Shown here piece after piece: positions 1 to 12,000 of a stretch of 64,000 bases of DNA. The number at the start of each line of letters is the position of its first letter. Positions within the stretch are counted from its first letter, which is position 1. Source of the stretch: Thelephora terrestris (Eukaryota > Basidiomycota > Agaricomycetes > Thelephorales > Thelephoraceae). A program made the translations under genes and the position numbers. Below the pieces are notes generated by a model. The model saw nothing but the letters and a program-made list of their open reading frames with translations. It ran no database searches and was not told the DNA's origin. Location: assembly GCA_015956445.1 (NCBI GenBank), contig WIUZ02000014.1, forward strand, positions 558,001 through 622,000, read 5' to 3'.

Positions 1-2418
1 CTCTTTGATGGTAGTCGTTTCCGGGATTTATCCCCAAACCCAAACCTCTCCGGGTGTAAGCATTCTGGCGCACTCCATCGAAGCGTTCCCTCTTCGTCAC
101 CAGGCCATGGGGTGTCGCCGGATGAGTCCTCTGAGTCCTCGATGATTCTTGCAAGCCCGAATTCTGCTAGGCGAGGGCGATGATCGGAGTCGATAAGGAT
201 ATTGACCTACAGAGGGTGGGTTAGTTTTGAGCAGCTTCAACTCGTAATTATGCGCCTTACACCCGCAAGGTCACCATGAACAAAATCGTGATCGTGAAGG
301 AATTGCAAACCTTGGGCGACACCTACCAGCTATTCGCTCGTCATGATCCAGCAAGTTTTCCGTAGGCTCGCAGATACTCACCAAGGCAAAAGGATTCTCT
401 TCAAGGCGGTTCCTGAGAAATTCCATGATGTTCCCGTTTTCCATCCACGGAGATACAAGGCAGAATGGCTGCCACAGCAGAGTTGCCCCGAGGAACGGTA
501 AAATATTATCGTGACGGAGCCACTTCCAGCCCACCACCTCCTTCGCAATCTACCCCGGAAGGTGAGAGGCGATTGGGGTTGAGTGAACACACAAGATTCG
601 CACCGTGCGGGTGACCACTGGATCTGCATCGAGCGTATCTGTCCTGAGAACTTTCACCACAACCTTTTGCCCCTCGTAGGTCGCTTTGTAGACATACGCA
701 AAACCATCTCTGCTGAATGGCTTCGTGCTGACCTCTTCTAGCTCCCCAGCAAGAAAGAACGATCGAGGAAGAACTCCTGAGGCTCCACACAGCTTTTGCA
801 GGCTTCGGAGAGACTTCCTTGTGTTTTTACTGAGTCCGACACGGTCAAGAGCCTGGCGTATAGGGTTAACACTCTAGTTGTTCTGGTCTTGCACATGCTT
901 GCGCACCCGGGCTATGTCATCCGCAATTTTCTGTACCTTCTCAGGCTCTATGCCCATCACTTCCAGTGACTGGAACCCGGCAGAACTCGCAAGCAGGAAA
1001 GCACTGGCGTCCGCTGTCCAGTTTTTCGCTACCCTGTTTAAACAAGCCACTACTTGGCCGACCTTCGGCCGTGACGAAGCATTTTCTGTCCAACACGTCT
1101 CCAATAAATTCCAAATCTCATTCGTGATGCCTAAACTCTCTGAGTTTTTTGGCCGAGGGGGGCGCTCGCCCTCGAGGACAAAGTGGAGTGCAGCCCCTGG
1201 TTTTTGTCGACCCGAGAATGGTGGGGAGCCGGACAGCACCTATCGCCGATACCTGAATCAGTTCCCGCTAGTGCAATGGAATGAGCAAGCTACATACCTC
1301 ATATATGACCATAGCGAACGCATATACATCACGCCCACGCCTGTCGTTCTCGAGGGTTAGGAGCTCTTGGGCAGTCCAGTTAATTGATTCTCTCGTCAGG
1401 AAGAAGGGGTCAAATATGACCGACGTAAGACCATAATCGGACAGAAGGGCATGTGGTGAAGGGGCATCACTGATGAGTATATTTGACTGCAAGCACCCTC
1501 AATACGGACCTCGCTTCGCACCATGGGCAACGAGATGACTTACACTCCTGAGATTTCCATGAATTACACCGCTATGATGTAGATACTCCAAGCCGTTCGA
1601 TACGTCAATCAACTGTTGACGAACGTTCGTGAGTACTCTCAAGACGTAGATTTTCGGCCGCGACGTACCAGATTAAGGCGATTGGCTTCCGGATTTTTCC
1701 TCGTGAAGCCAATGATGTTTCCATTCTCCAACCATGGGGACACCATGCCGAGTTGATTGCCCATACAAGCGCCATAAAACGGAAGTATGTTCTTATGGCG
1801 CAGCTGCTTCCAGAGCACAATCTCTTTACAGAACCTCTGACCAAGGCGCAACCCGCGTCAGCGATGGCTGGATTAGTATCAGCCGGGGCAAGCGGTACCT
1901 TAGTGATCTCAGCTTTGTTATCATCCTTGAAGGTTCTAAGGAGCTTGATGGCCACATTCTCTCCCCTCCAGCTCCCTTTCCGTAAGTCTGCGTATGCACG
2001 ATTCGAACATGGTATACCACCGTCGATCATCAACTCTCCGTCGATAAGGCAGGAGCTGGGTAGTTGTTGAAAGGTTCCACACAACCGCCTTAGGAACCCG
2101 AAAGCAGTGCCCTTCAGTTGGGTCGGGATAATCTTGTGTTGGAGGACCTGTAAATTGCTGAGTCCCTAATCAAACAGGTGCGATGGATCTCGTACCTTTC
2201 TATCGATGAGGTCGATTAGTTGCGGAACATCTTCCTCGGCAAACTGATGTACTACGTGAAATTTGCTTCTCTGTGCATCGAGGATCTCTATCGCCAACCG
2301 CGGAAACTCTTCGGAGGCTTGGTCTGTTTCCATTAGCTTTTGCCATAAGTGATCTGACACAAATAAGCAACCCAAAACCAACGCAGATGTGTATAAGCGT
2401 ACGGACTAGAAGAACCAT
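1..2418 (-). CDS. Tandem pseudokinase-kinase protein, left copy (3' end cut by window)
   Basis: Exons on the complement: 2418-2403, 2353-2196, 2147-1899, 1836-1669, 1612-1544, 1486-1298, 1239-907, 852-604, 549-382, 329-261, 206 to the window edge. Joined in frame they encode two TKL-like kinase domains. The first has a VAIK lysine, HGN instead of HRD and DYG instead of DFG, so it looks like a pseudokinase. The second has a degraded glycine loop (DGFAYVY), VVVK, HGDLAG and EFG. The intact paralogue at 28352-31502 has HGDLKG and DFG at these places, so this copy's second domain has probably lost normal catalysis. The ATG at 2418 is the first in frame. The C-lobe of domain 2 lies outside the window. 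TKL-like kinases are greatly expanded in agaricomycetes; the substrate is unknown. Two separate genes remain possible if the 853-906 intron is not used. Confidence 0.72.
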
Positions 2419-2600
2419 CTCCGTAGCGAAGGTAAGGCTGCTTGGAAGTCGGAGAGGCAACAGTGGGCTTTCGGCCAACCCAAGTCAAGATAACACGAGG
2501 CGATTTTGTGTTGATGCCGTGGCCTGACGCCGGCGATCCATATTAGGATACGATGGTCAGTGCTTCACCCTGGATACGGAACTCTTGCTTTGCAGCAGGC
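1..2600. repeat. Segmental duplication, copy 1
   Basis: Direct-orientation duplicate of 29077-31690. The offset is 29076 at the left edge and drifts slightly through small indels. A sample stretch, 841-900 against 29911-29970, matches at 58 of 60 bases, while intron and pseudokinase parts are more diverged. Similarity fades near 2600, beyond the 5' end of the kinase gene. The left end is not visible because the window starts inside it. Confidence 0.9.
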
Positions 2601-3082
2601 TCCTACCCAGCCTTATAGATGAGGTGGACAAGACGAATCCGATGGCGGGTGGATGCGAATGGTGTCAGCAGCGTGACTAATGAAAATTTCTTTTTTGGGA
2701 CCGAGTCGCTGGTCTTGTCGACCTCATCTGTAGACTGTACCCATCCCATCGACTCACTGGTGGGGACCGGCAACTCTCACCAAAACTTTGATTCCGCGCG
2801 GACTTTCCCACGCAGTTCCCACACACTCAGCTTGTGGCGCATTCTCCGAACTAAATTTCTATGGACTGCAACACACCACGCCAAATTAAAAAACATAGAG
2901 TATGAGCAGAAGCAATAAATTTTGATTTTTTGGTTGCATTTCAGGAGAAAAGGACCTGAATTCCTTGAAATTGAAGTACCTCGCAAACCCCTTCAACCCG
3001 GTGATCGAGGCCAGCGAACGGAATTTCCACCCAACAGGGGCATAAGTAAACCTTCAATCCTAACGACAACCTTGCTGCTGCT
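2601..3082. other. Intergenic, 5' flank of mobile-type gene
   Basis: No gene recognised. AT-richer than its flanks from about 2860 to 2940, with a TATA-poor leader before the ATG at 3083. Confidence 0.5.
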
Positions 3083-5977
3083 ATGTCTAGAAAACCAAAA
3101 AAACGTCGCTCTGAGGCACAGAATCTTCACACTACCACCCTTCACAGATCACGCTCTGACCCGATCGGGTACCGCGAGGCCTCCCATGAAGAACTGAAAA
3201 AAACAATCTATCAGCAGAAAAAAAGAATTTTTGCAGCGGAGGCGGATGCAGAGCACAGTAAAAACACGCTTGTGGACGCAGAGAACCAGGTGTGTACTTC
3301 GATGGGTGTGAAAAGGGAGTGTGAAAACTCAGAGATGCATTAGGTTGCTTCGCTCAAGGACACGCTGAGTTCAAAGGTGTCAAAGATGAACGAGCTATCA
3401 CACGCACTGGACAGCAAAGAGCAGGAGCTCCAGAAATCTGCTGCCCAGAGTTTGGGGCTGAACGAAAGGATTTCTTCTCTCCAACGAGATGTTCATCGGT
3501 TCAGGACGAGGTGTTATCGGGCCGAAGAAGCACGTTCCCATGCAGTCGAAAAAGCGGTTGACAGGGCCCGGAGTCAGTTCGAGAGGGTCAAAAACAAGAA
3601 AATCAAACGGCCTGATGGTCGGATTGAGGACTGGGTCCGCAACCTCGTCGTCGAGCTCGTTGCCCTCGATGGAGTCCCAACCGCAAAAGTCCCAGAGGTG
3701 ATTGACAGGGTCCGGCGCAGCTTCGTCACGGAGGACAGTGACAGCGAAGACAAAATCAGCGACCGCTCCGTCCGTCGGATACTAGTTGAGGCATATGTCA
3801 AAGCATTTTTGCGGGCTGCGGAACTCTTCCACAGAGCGCCATGTAAGCATCAACAGCCTTGCCATTCAATTGACAGTAAGCTAACATCAACCATGTACCT
3901 ATGAAAAGCGTGGACTGCAAGTGGAGACAGCACCACGTGTAAGGGCGCCAGCATCGGATCCCGTTTTTCTACCTTCCCACCTGTACCCTTCGAGCAGAAT
4001 GTTGTGGGCGTAACACCCAGCATCCCTTTTCGCCAATTCCTTGCTACAACCCGAGAAGTTAATCACAAAACTTCCACCCAACTTAAAAGCTGGCTTACCC
4101 TCTTTGACGACATCACAACAATCCATAACGATAGCCCATCGGGGAGCAAGAGCCCAATGACTCTTGATGAAATCGTTCGGAAAATCACCGGTTATTCAGG
4201 AGACCACGCAGCCGACCAGAAAAAACTTGGTAAGGAGTTTGGCAGGGAAAAACGCGAGGCAGTAGTGAGGTTTCACGGAAGGGGAGCAATGTCGTTGAAG
4301 CCATCAAAAGAGGTGGAGGCGGTGATGACAAACAAGTTTCTAGAGGCGCTGGATGGAATGGGTGGATGGGAAGGCTGGGAGAAGGTGCCGGTGGAAGAAC
4401 AACTCTAGTTCTTGGAACATCTTGTTGAAGACACCCGATGCCACTTTGGAGAGCTGGATCTCGCTAGCTTGCCTGAGCGCGAGTGCCGAATCGAGTTGCT
4501 TTTTGTTGAAAGCTGGTGCGCAATGCACAAGGATCTCAACACCTTCAAGGCCGGAGCTGTTGGCTTAGCAAAGTTTTGGAAAGAGGAGGGTTTGGGCGAA
4601 CTGGTAAAGTTGTTGAGCCGAGCGCAGGAGATGGAAGAACGTGCGGCCAAAGACGAGGGAGAGGGTGATGTGGATCAAGCTACTGGGGGAGCAGTCAAGC
4701 TGGCGAGCCTCATTGGTGCTCTGGTGAACAACAAGGATGAGGGCAAGGGGTGTTCGGAAGAATTTCGGACATACACAGAAGACCGCCTTGGAAAACCGAT
4801 CACCTTCCCCGACACATCAAATGTCCGTTACCAATGCTATGGTGATGCGGCTGTCGAGATCATCCAACATCCAGATCTATATGTCGACTTCATTAATCAG
4901 CATGCGATGAAGAAAAAGGGAGGTGCGGGACCGAACCATATGGAGAGTAACATTTTGAAAGGCCTTGCAGACCCAAAAACGATGACGGAGATGGCCGTTC
5001 TGACCCTCTACCACGAGTCGGTCAGCAAGCCCTATGCAATGCAGGTTCGTGGCCTCATCAACGAACACAAAAACGCTCTAGACCTGGGACCATTACACAA
5101 CGATATAGAGACCCACTGCGACACGATCATCAACGAACCGGCTCTCTTGATTGGCGAAACCGTCTCGCATACGACCGGGGCTTTCTATGGGACTCCATGG
5201 GACCAGCATACCATTGACCACATCCTATCTCATCAGGATCAGTTCCCCCACCTCAATCGTGCGCTTGTCGCGTTCTTCAGAGGTGCCCGTGAAAAGTGGC
5301 CAGCATTTACACAAGAATTTCGCCCGGGTTCGAAGATCTCCCAGCTGACTGCAGAAGAAAAACTGTTAGCATTCCGTTCCCCAACAAATGACCACAATGA
5401 AGGGTCAGGCGCAATGAGCAAGCAGTGGTCGAGGAGAGCACCCAGGATGACGAGCCACCAAAAGGATGCGCGGATGCAGGTTCAGCTCAGTGGACCTGGC
5501 CTCCTTGAGTTCAACCACAGTCTTGGGGAGGAAGACCTTGCCTTCACTCGTCGCAGAGCAAGAGAGCTAGATGCGGCGAAACTCCCATCAAAGGAAAGGC
5601 GAGCACAAGCTGTCGCGGATAAGGAAGCCGTTGAGGAGGAGCAGATGGAAGTGGAGAGACGTGCAAGGCTGAGAGAGGAGAGGGAAGCAGAAGAGTCCAG
5701 GATGATTGAAGGGTTCAAGCCGATCCTTGATCTTCGGGAATTTCAGTCGCTGCCAGCATCACAACCAACCAACGACTCACTTCGACGACAACTGATTTGG
5801 CATCGAGTTGTGGATGGTGATGACAGCCTGCCAAGAGGGTTGTTCACTGGCGTGAAGAAGGAGAGAATGAAGGAGCTGATTGTGGGAGCATTGGAACGCC
5901 GGAACCAGACGGTAGATGACATCGTGATGGTGGATGGTGAGAGGCCAAAAACTTTCCTAATTTGGATCAACGGTTGA
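3083..5977 (+). pseudogene. Agaricomycete repeat-type gene with one in-frame TAG
   Basis: Exons 3083-3289, 3344-3842 and 3909-5977 give 925 codons with a single TAG at 4406-4408. The two introns (54 and 66 nt, GTGTGT..TAG and GTAAGC..AAG with a CTAAC-like site) are multiples of three and remove the other stops. The protein has a basic N-terminus, a coiled coil (about residues 30-140), then a core containing motifs such as MHKDLNTFK, DTSNVRYQ, LGPLH and NDHNEGSGAMS, and a charged coiled tail. From memory it belongs to a large, multicopy agaricomycete family of unknown biochemistry that behaves like a mobile-element passenger. Coding character is equal on both sides of the TAG (VEEQL, stop, FLEHLVED), so it is most likely a recent nonsense mutation. 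Sequencing error, a non-canonical intron or RNA editing cannot be excluded. Confidence 0.65.
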
Positions 5978-7225
5978 ACGCGTGGCGCAGCTCTCCTTTC
6001 CGATGAGTCCGAAGCTGAACTTGAACTCGTCGATGATGTCGGACTAAGCCCCAACAACGCGAAGCATACCCCACGACCTCGCCCAGATTCCACCTCCAGC
6101 AAGGCACCCTCCCTGAGCTCACAACCTTCCAACCCACAAGTATCAATGGTGCGGTGAACTGCTACTATCCGGGTGGAGTCGGGACACGACCAGAATAGCA
6201 GAAGTGGGGGTGGGGGGTCACCGGTTGTGCAGAGGTCGGGAAGGGGAGAGAAGCTAGACAAAGGAGAGGGAACCACGGTAGGTCGCGACGTTGTCGGGAC
6301 GAGAAGGGAGAACTCCGTACTAGCAAACTCCTGCTAGACGATGACGATGGGCTAAGGGGCTAGTGGGCGTTGGGCTAGTAGGCTAGGGGTCTATTGGAAC
6401 TATGGGGCTAGTGGAATCGATGTCAGAGCGAGGAGCTGGAGGTTTTCGATGATCAGGTCGTTCAAGCAGAAGGGAGAAGAGGTGTGAAGAGGCCCAGGGG
6501 TTTCTTGGTCGTTCAACTAGCTAGTACAGGGTATTTATAGGTAAAGACAGTGCGATCTACGCGAAAGAGATGGGAAAAGTAGCGAACAAATGGAGAAACG
6601 GTGGGAGAATAAGAACAGGTAGATAGAAGGGGATAAACGAGAGTCCGATGCAGGGTAGGGAGACAAACGGTTCATCGGGAGGCCGGAACGAGGCTGGGAC
6701 AGGTCTTACCGAGAGGATGGAGCGATCGTGAGAAACAGGACCGAAAGGGGAAGTCTACGGGTTCGAGATCAAAAGATCGTAACCGGGCGGGAGAGCGGGA
6801 GCAGTCGAAGATGATTGGCGAGCGAGAGGGAACGAGTCGACACGTGTATAGACTGAAGGGAACCGGACCGAGGGAGGGGACACGTCATCTCGGCGAGATA
6901 AGGGATCGGGAGACATCGGCCGATCGCAACATCACGTGCCGTTCGGGGAGGACGGCCACGGAGGCAGAAACAGCGTGCGATGACGCGCGTCGAAGGGATC
7001 GCGGGAACGGTTCGATGATCGGGACGTCAAGTGGGCGTGACCCTCCTGTGACCGATCGAGGGGTCGTCGGCTCGCGTAGTCAGTAGCTAGCGGGGTAGGG
7101 AGGTAGGGACTGGGGACTAGCACTAGATTCGAAGGTCGCGCGAATAGACAGCGGGTCAGCGGATCCACGATTACGGGTGCGGATGGGATTCTGAGAATTA
7201 CTCCTGCTCTTACGACTGTGTCTTC
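5978..7225. other. Purine-rich spacer, possible solo LTR
   Basis: From about 6160 to 7100 the plus strand is strongly purine-rich (G and A runs), with short GGGCTAGTGGG-like units at 6350-6420 and a TATA-like TATTTATA near 6530. ORFs here are arginine-rich frame shadows (for example 6811-7086). The complement would read TATA box, then a pyrimidine-rich leader, like an LTR or a promoter, and TGTCGGGAC begins at 6292. No matching second LTR or target-site duplication was found by eye, so the LTR call is only a suggestion. Confidence 0.3.
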
Positions 7226-8053
7226 ATGACTTTCGCTTGGATATATTTTCACGCTACTAAACTATGGAGGACGATGTGGACCAGCCATTCTGCAGCGGGA
7301 AAAACCCTCTCCCGCCACCTCAAGATCATCCTTAACGCCATCGAAGGAGCCGTCAAAACTCCACCAACTCAACAGATTCCCGCCTTGTTTGCAAACGGTC
7401 GTAACGCCTTCAGGGACGTTCTGTCAGACGAGAGCCCTGTGACGTTCAAGCGCTTTGGCCGAGTCGACGCCTGCCTCATCGATATCATCAATTCACTCTC
7501 GCGCGGCGAAACTTCCTCCACAAGATACTTTTCCCTTATCTCCTCCTGTGGCGGCCCAAAATGCAAGATCAAACTCACGAAACCCGCCGGCGCCCCCTAC
7601 ATGTTGACCCACAACACCTGGACCTCTATCACCCACTCGGAAAGCCCGCCGCATCATGAGTCCTTGCAAGAGTGGGTCATGCGATGGATCGATGAGAAGG
7701 CGTTCTCCATGTCACAATCTTGTGCGGGATGCTGCAGAGACTATTCGCAAACCCGCTCATTCCTGGATCCATCCTGGATTTGGTTCGAGATCTTTGTCGA
7801 ACAACCTCAAGTCGTGCTGCCATCTTTCCGGCTGTCGTTCTCGTCCCACGTTTATCGGCTTGCTGCGGCCATATATGGCAACAGCTGCCACTTCGTTGCA
7901 CGTCTTAGCACCCCATCGGGTACCTGGTGGCACTACGACGGTCAAGTAAATCACGGCCAACCGACGGCGGTCTCAATCACCTGCGAGGAAGACCTTCTCA
8001 CATGTGGAGGTAGATACACACTGAACGCATTAGTATATTGCTCAACCCGTTGA
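7226..8053 (+). CDS. Ubiquitin-protease-like ORF lacking the Cys box
   Basis: A 275-codon ORF from ATG 7226. Its C-terminal third (HVYRLAAAIYGNSCHFVARL, then WWHYDGQ and a closing VYCST) resembles the His box of ubiquitin-specific peptidases: a small residue and His, followed by an aromatic/Asp turn. Comparable USP-like domains accompany large DNA transposons in agaricomycete genomes (known of the family). The N-terminal cysteine box (an Asn-Thr/Ser-Cys-Phe/Trp-Leu-Asp type motif) should lie just before SRHLKIIL but is not seen; the sequence immediately upstream is the purine-rich spacer. This is therefore probably a 5'-truncated or interrupted gene rather than an active protease. An upstream exon could still supply the missing part. 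Confidence 0.5.
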   Translation: MTFAWIYFHATKLWRTMWTSHSAAGKTLSRHLKIILNAIEGAVKTPPTQQIPALFANGRNAFRDVLSDESPVTFKRFGRVDACLIDIINSLSRGETSSTRYFSLISSCGGPKCKIKLTKPAGAPYMLTHNTWTSITHSESPPHHESLQEWVMRWIDEKAFSMSQSCAGCCRDYSQTRSFLDPSWIWFEIFVEQPQVVLPSFRLSFSSHVYRLAAAIYGNSCHFVARLSTPSGTWWHYDGQVNHGQPTAVSITCEEDLLTCGGRYTLNALVYCSTR

Positions 8054-9054
8054 TGCTGGGTGCCTATTCATTTCCCATACATCATGTACTCCCTCTCGTG
8101 CCAAATGCATCTTTGTAGCTGCTACAATCTTGTTTCTGACTTCCCAGTGTCAGTCGACACAGCGGGTGTCACTCGATCACCTTGGCGGCCATAAGCCGGA
8201 CATAAGGGACAGTGAGGGACAAAATATATATATATCTCCAGTCCGACACAAGATTCGCCAGCTGTGTTAAACTTTATTTCAAGCATGAAGCTCGGCGACA
8301 TAAGGTATGGTGAAACTCAACCCTTGTCAAGTTCCAATTGCTGAGGGAGGGACATCCTTTGGCAAACACCGGGAAAGAGGTTCAGCACGGGGTATTGTCT
8401 TTTGTGAAGGTCCAAAACCAAGAATCAACGTACAGCGACGTTCTGTATTATTCCCGGGCATCTAATCCAACGCACTTGCCGTGGTTGTGCTGGAAAATCG
8501 GCCGGAATACCTCTCACCGGGGGGTGATTTCAAATACGCACGCAATTTTGAGGCGGGTTGCCGGTCCCCATACAATGGCCTGGATAGTTAGTAAGAGCCA
8601 CGTGACATTATGTAGGAAAGATCTGTGATTTACCTCTTCTACAATTGTAATGATGAGAATATATATCTCTTTGACAAAATAGAGCGGTGTGAGGTACACC
8701 AATTAGCACGACCGATATATTCCTGATGGAGATTTCGCAGATGAATACATGATACACCCCAAGGGCATGTGGTGTATATATGCACACCCTGCACATGAAA
8801 ACATTTCACAACGCAGAACCAACTCAATTTCCCAACACAATGTGCATTGTTGTACTTATTCTTATTTTCTCCCGAAACAGTACAGACCGCATCTGATAAT
8901 AGAAGAACAAACTGACCTTTCCAGTTGATGCATACACACACACAAACAAGGACTCATGAAGAACACCCCAAGGACTCCAAAAGGGATAGTGAGGGATTGT
9001 AAATAATGGCATGAACAGACTCTTTGATCCCGGACATCAGGGGTCAAATGCAAC
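8054..9054. other. AT-rich intergenic region
   Basis: No gene seen. It contains an ATATATATATATC run near 8223 and an AT-rich stretch at 8640-8990, the latter in the 3' flank of BRO1. ORFs on the minus strand here are short and featureless. Confidence 0.6.
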
Positions 9055-12000
9055 TCAAGGCCCATATTGCCCATATGTCCCGTAGCCATTCTGTGGGGGA
9101 GGTGGGAATGACTGGTACCCTCCAAGCTGTTGCTGTTGTTGCTGTTGTTGCTGCTGCTGCTGTGGTTGTTGAGGCGGAGAGACCCCGTACTGTTGACTTT
9201 TATAGGTGATCGTGGGGGGTGGAGGTGGAAGTCCACCGCCGCTCCACCCCTGAGACGGTCGTTGTTGATGTCCGTACTGTTGTGGAGGCGGATAAACTCC
9301 AGGTTGAGGAGGGGACGGATACGAGGACTGTCTCGTTGGAGGAGGCGGGAATCCAGGGGTCTGTTGGTAGGGACTCTGAGATTGTTGGGATTGATACAGG
9401 TTATGTTGAGGCGGAGCTGGTGGAGGCGCATACATCGTTCGTTGTGATTGGGTATATACGGCCTGCGAGGGTGGTGGCGGTGGTGGCGAAGCCGAGGTCG
9501 TGAACTGCGAATCGAAGTTGTTGTCCAACATCCCTAAGCCAGAGTAAGGATCATGTGCGGGTTTCTGTGGAGGTGGCGGAGGTGGCTGAGTGTACGATCT
9601 GGAGGGTGGTTGGGGTGGCTGGGCGTATGATCGTGGGGGTGGAGGCGGTTGAGGGTAAGATTGTTGTGATGGTGGAGGTAAATGGCCGTAGGGCTGTGGA
9701 GGTGGTTGATGGTGTTGAACTGGTGGAGAGGGCACTGCACCGTAGTGGCTCGGTGTCTGAGCCAAACTTGACCAACTATACTGATTCTGAGAAGGTGGAG
9801 GTGGTGGAGGGGAAGAAATGGTGGGCGAGCGGACGTTCATGGAAGCAAAAGAGGATTCGAGACCGGTCTGCGGTGGATGAGGGGGCTGGGAGGGTGGAGG
9901 AGGAGGTACAGGAGGCCGGGGCTTCTCTGTTGGTAACGGTGTTGTGGAAGCAATCGCAAGGCGTTTCTTCGTTTCCAGTTGGGATGCCAAGGTCTCTCGT
10001 TCGGCCTTACGACTGGAAACGAACAATTTGACGTTCTTAGACAGGGAAGAACAGAGCTCGGTGAGCTCGTTATAGAACTGAAGACCCTTCCTGTAAATGA
10101 TGGAAGGCTGCTCAGTCACCGTCCACAGGGCCTCGTTCATTAACACTCACGCGATACCATCCTTGACTTCCATGTACCCGTCTCTCGCGCGTGAAAACCG
10201 TTTAATAACGTCTTTCTTGCGTTTCTCGCGCTCTTCCCATTTCTTCGCGCCTGGTCCACGACTGGCGTGATCTCGAAGTTTCCTCCACAACCCCGTCAGC
10301 TCTTGTAATGTCGCCTGCTGGTGGTGAACCGTCGAAGCTAAGCGTTGTTGATACGGACGGAACTTTTCGAGCTCGTTCGCGAACAGTGTGCTCTCAACCC
10401 CTGTGTTCCGACGATTCAGAAGCAAGAGATGTGAGACGTCGTCGGTTTGAATCTACAGGTAGAGGTCAGTCTTGACTGGTTTGAACAATGGAATTAAGCC
10501 CACCTTCTCCTTCAGGTCCCTCAAGACCTGGTCCCGCTCCTTACTGATCTTGTGCAATCCGTTCAACCTATCTTCGATTTCATTCACCAACTGCTCGATT
10601 TGTCTCTTCTCCTCCTCGTCCTTCATCTCACTACTCACATCCAAATCCAACAAACTCTCCCCCGTACCCGCGCTCCTTTCTACGCTCTCTCGGAACACGA
10701 CGTCCAACTCCTCCGACAGGAGAAGTTTGATATCACTATACACCACACCCCAAAGTTGCAGAACCTGTCCATCCGAAACACCTGCGGCTTCCAACGCCGT
10801 GAAGTGCGACTTCAAGTCCTGGCGGATGTTCTTAGTAAGCGATGCCGAGGGTTCTTGGGACCAGGAATCGTATTTGACCCGCATAGCTTCGCAGTCTTTG
10901 CTCTCGATTTCCAACTCCCTCGAAACGCCATCCAGTTCTGCTTGAACGCTCGCTTTCAAGGAGGTAAGTTGTGAGAGGAGACGTTCGACCGGTTCGCTTT
11001 CCTCGATGACGCGGATGTCGTCCCTCCAACGGCGAACTTCGAGTGGAACCTCCTCTTCTCGGCCTATTGAGCCCTCGATCATAGATTTGTACCGGGAGAG
11101 GCCTTCTCGGACTCCAAGAGAATCCAAGACGCTCTTGACCTCACCCTCCGCAACCTCGACCTTCTCTACCTCAGACCGGGCCAACTTCGCCTTCTCTTCC
11201 GAGTAGACGCTCGCACTTTCGTGGACGCTGAGAGGTATAAGTTTGATGAAGATGTCTTGTCCAATAACTTTCTGTACGTCCGCGTTACCGTAAACCTCTT
11301 GTATAGTGATCGGGGTCGTGGCGGAGGTCTTGTCAACAGCTGGGAGCGTCTCAGGGTTGGGCAATACAGCGTTGTAGATGAGGTCGTTCGCTTTCTGAGC
11401 CTCGTTCTTCTGAGTGGTGCAAACTGCGAGGTGCGCCTTTGTAAGTTCCTGGAGGGAGGGGCCAGCATCGGGTGGGAGATTCGGCGATAGTTGGTTGATG
11501 AATGAAGAAGGTACAGTCCGGTTCGCTTCCTTGGCGTTGGTCTCCGCTAGCGTAAAGCGGACGAGAGCTTCACCGTGCTTACCCGCCGCATCGTCCACGA
11601 GGCCCCTCTGGTATTGGGTAACCGACGTAAAGTATTTGGCTTTGACTTGTATCACCGTGACCCACTGTCGGTCTAGGATGCCTTTCCCCATGAACTCCTT
11701 CACTTCCTCGGCAAGTGAAGTATACGAGTACGCGACGTGAGACGCCAACTTGGAGATGAGTACCGGTGCCTTCTTCTCGGAAATGCACTTCTCGAGGAAA
11801 ACCTCGTTTCCCTGAGCAAGGATGACACCGATGAGGAATTTGATGACTTCCCGACTGAGGTCAGTGGAAGGAGCGTGAAGGAAGTTCTCGTTGATGTAGG
11901 TGAGCATTCCGGCACATGTCCGGAGATAATGGTAAGCGCGTTTGAGGCCTTCGGGATCGGATCTATTCTGACTAGCTGCGATGGAGGAATGCGTGGCTGC

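Noticed and set aside
5975-6155. Read-through of the TGA at 5975 into an acidic open stretch
   Set aside because: The preceding GLFTGVKKERMKELIVGAL region matches the usual end of the family as I remember it, so the TGA is probably the natural stop.
5743-6276. 177-codon minus-strand ORF
   Set aside because: It is antisense to the charged tail of the repeat-type gene and its purine-rich flank; Ser/Leu/Pro-rich composition is the mirror of that coding sequence.
9130-9503. Plus-strand ORFs beginning with runs of leucine
   Set aside because: Antisense shadows of the glutamine/proline-coding part of BRO1 (GTT/GCT repeats read as Leu, Val).
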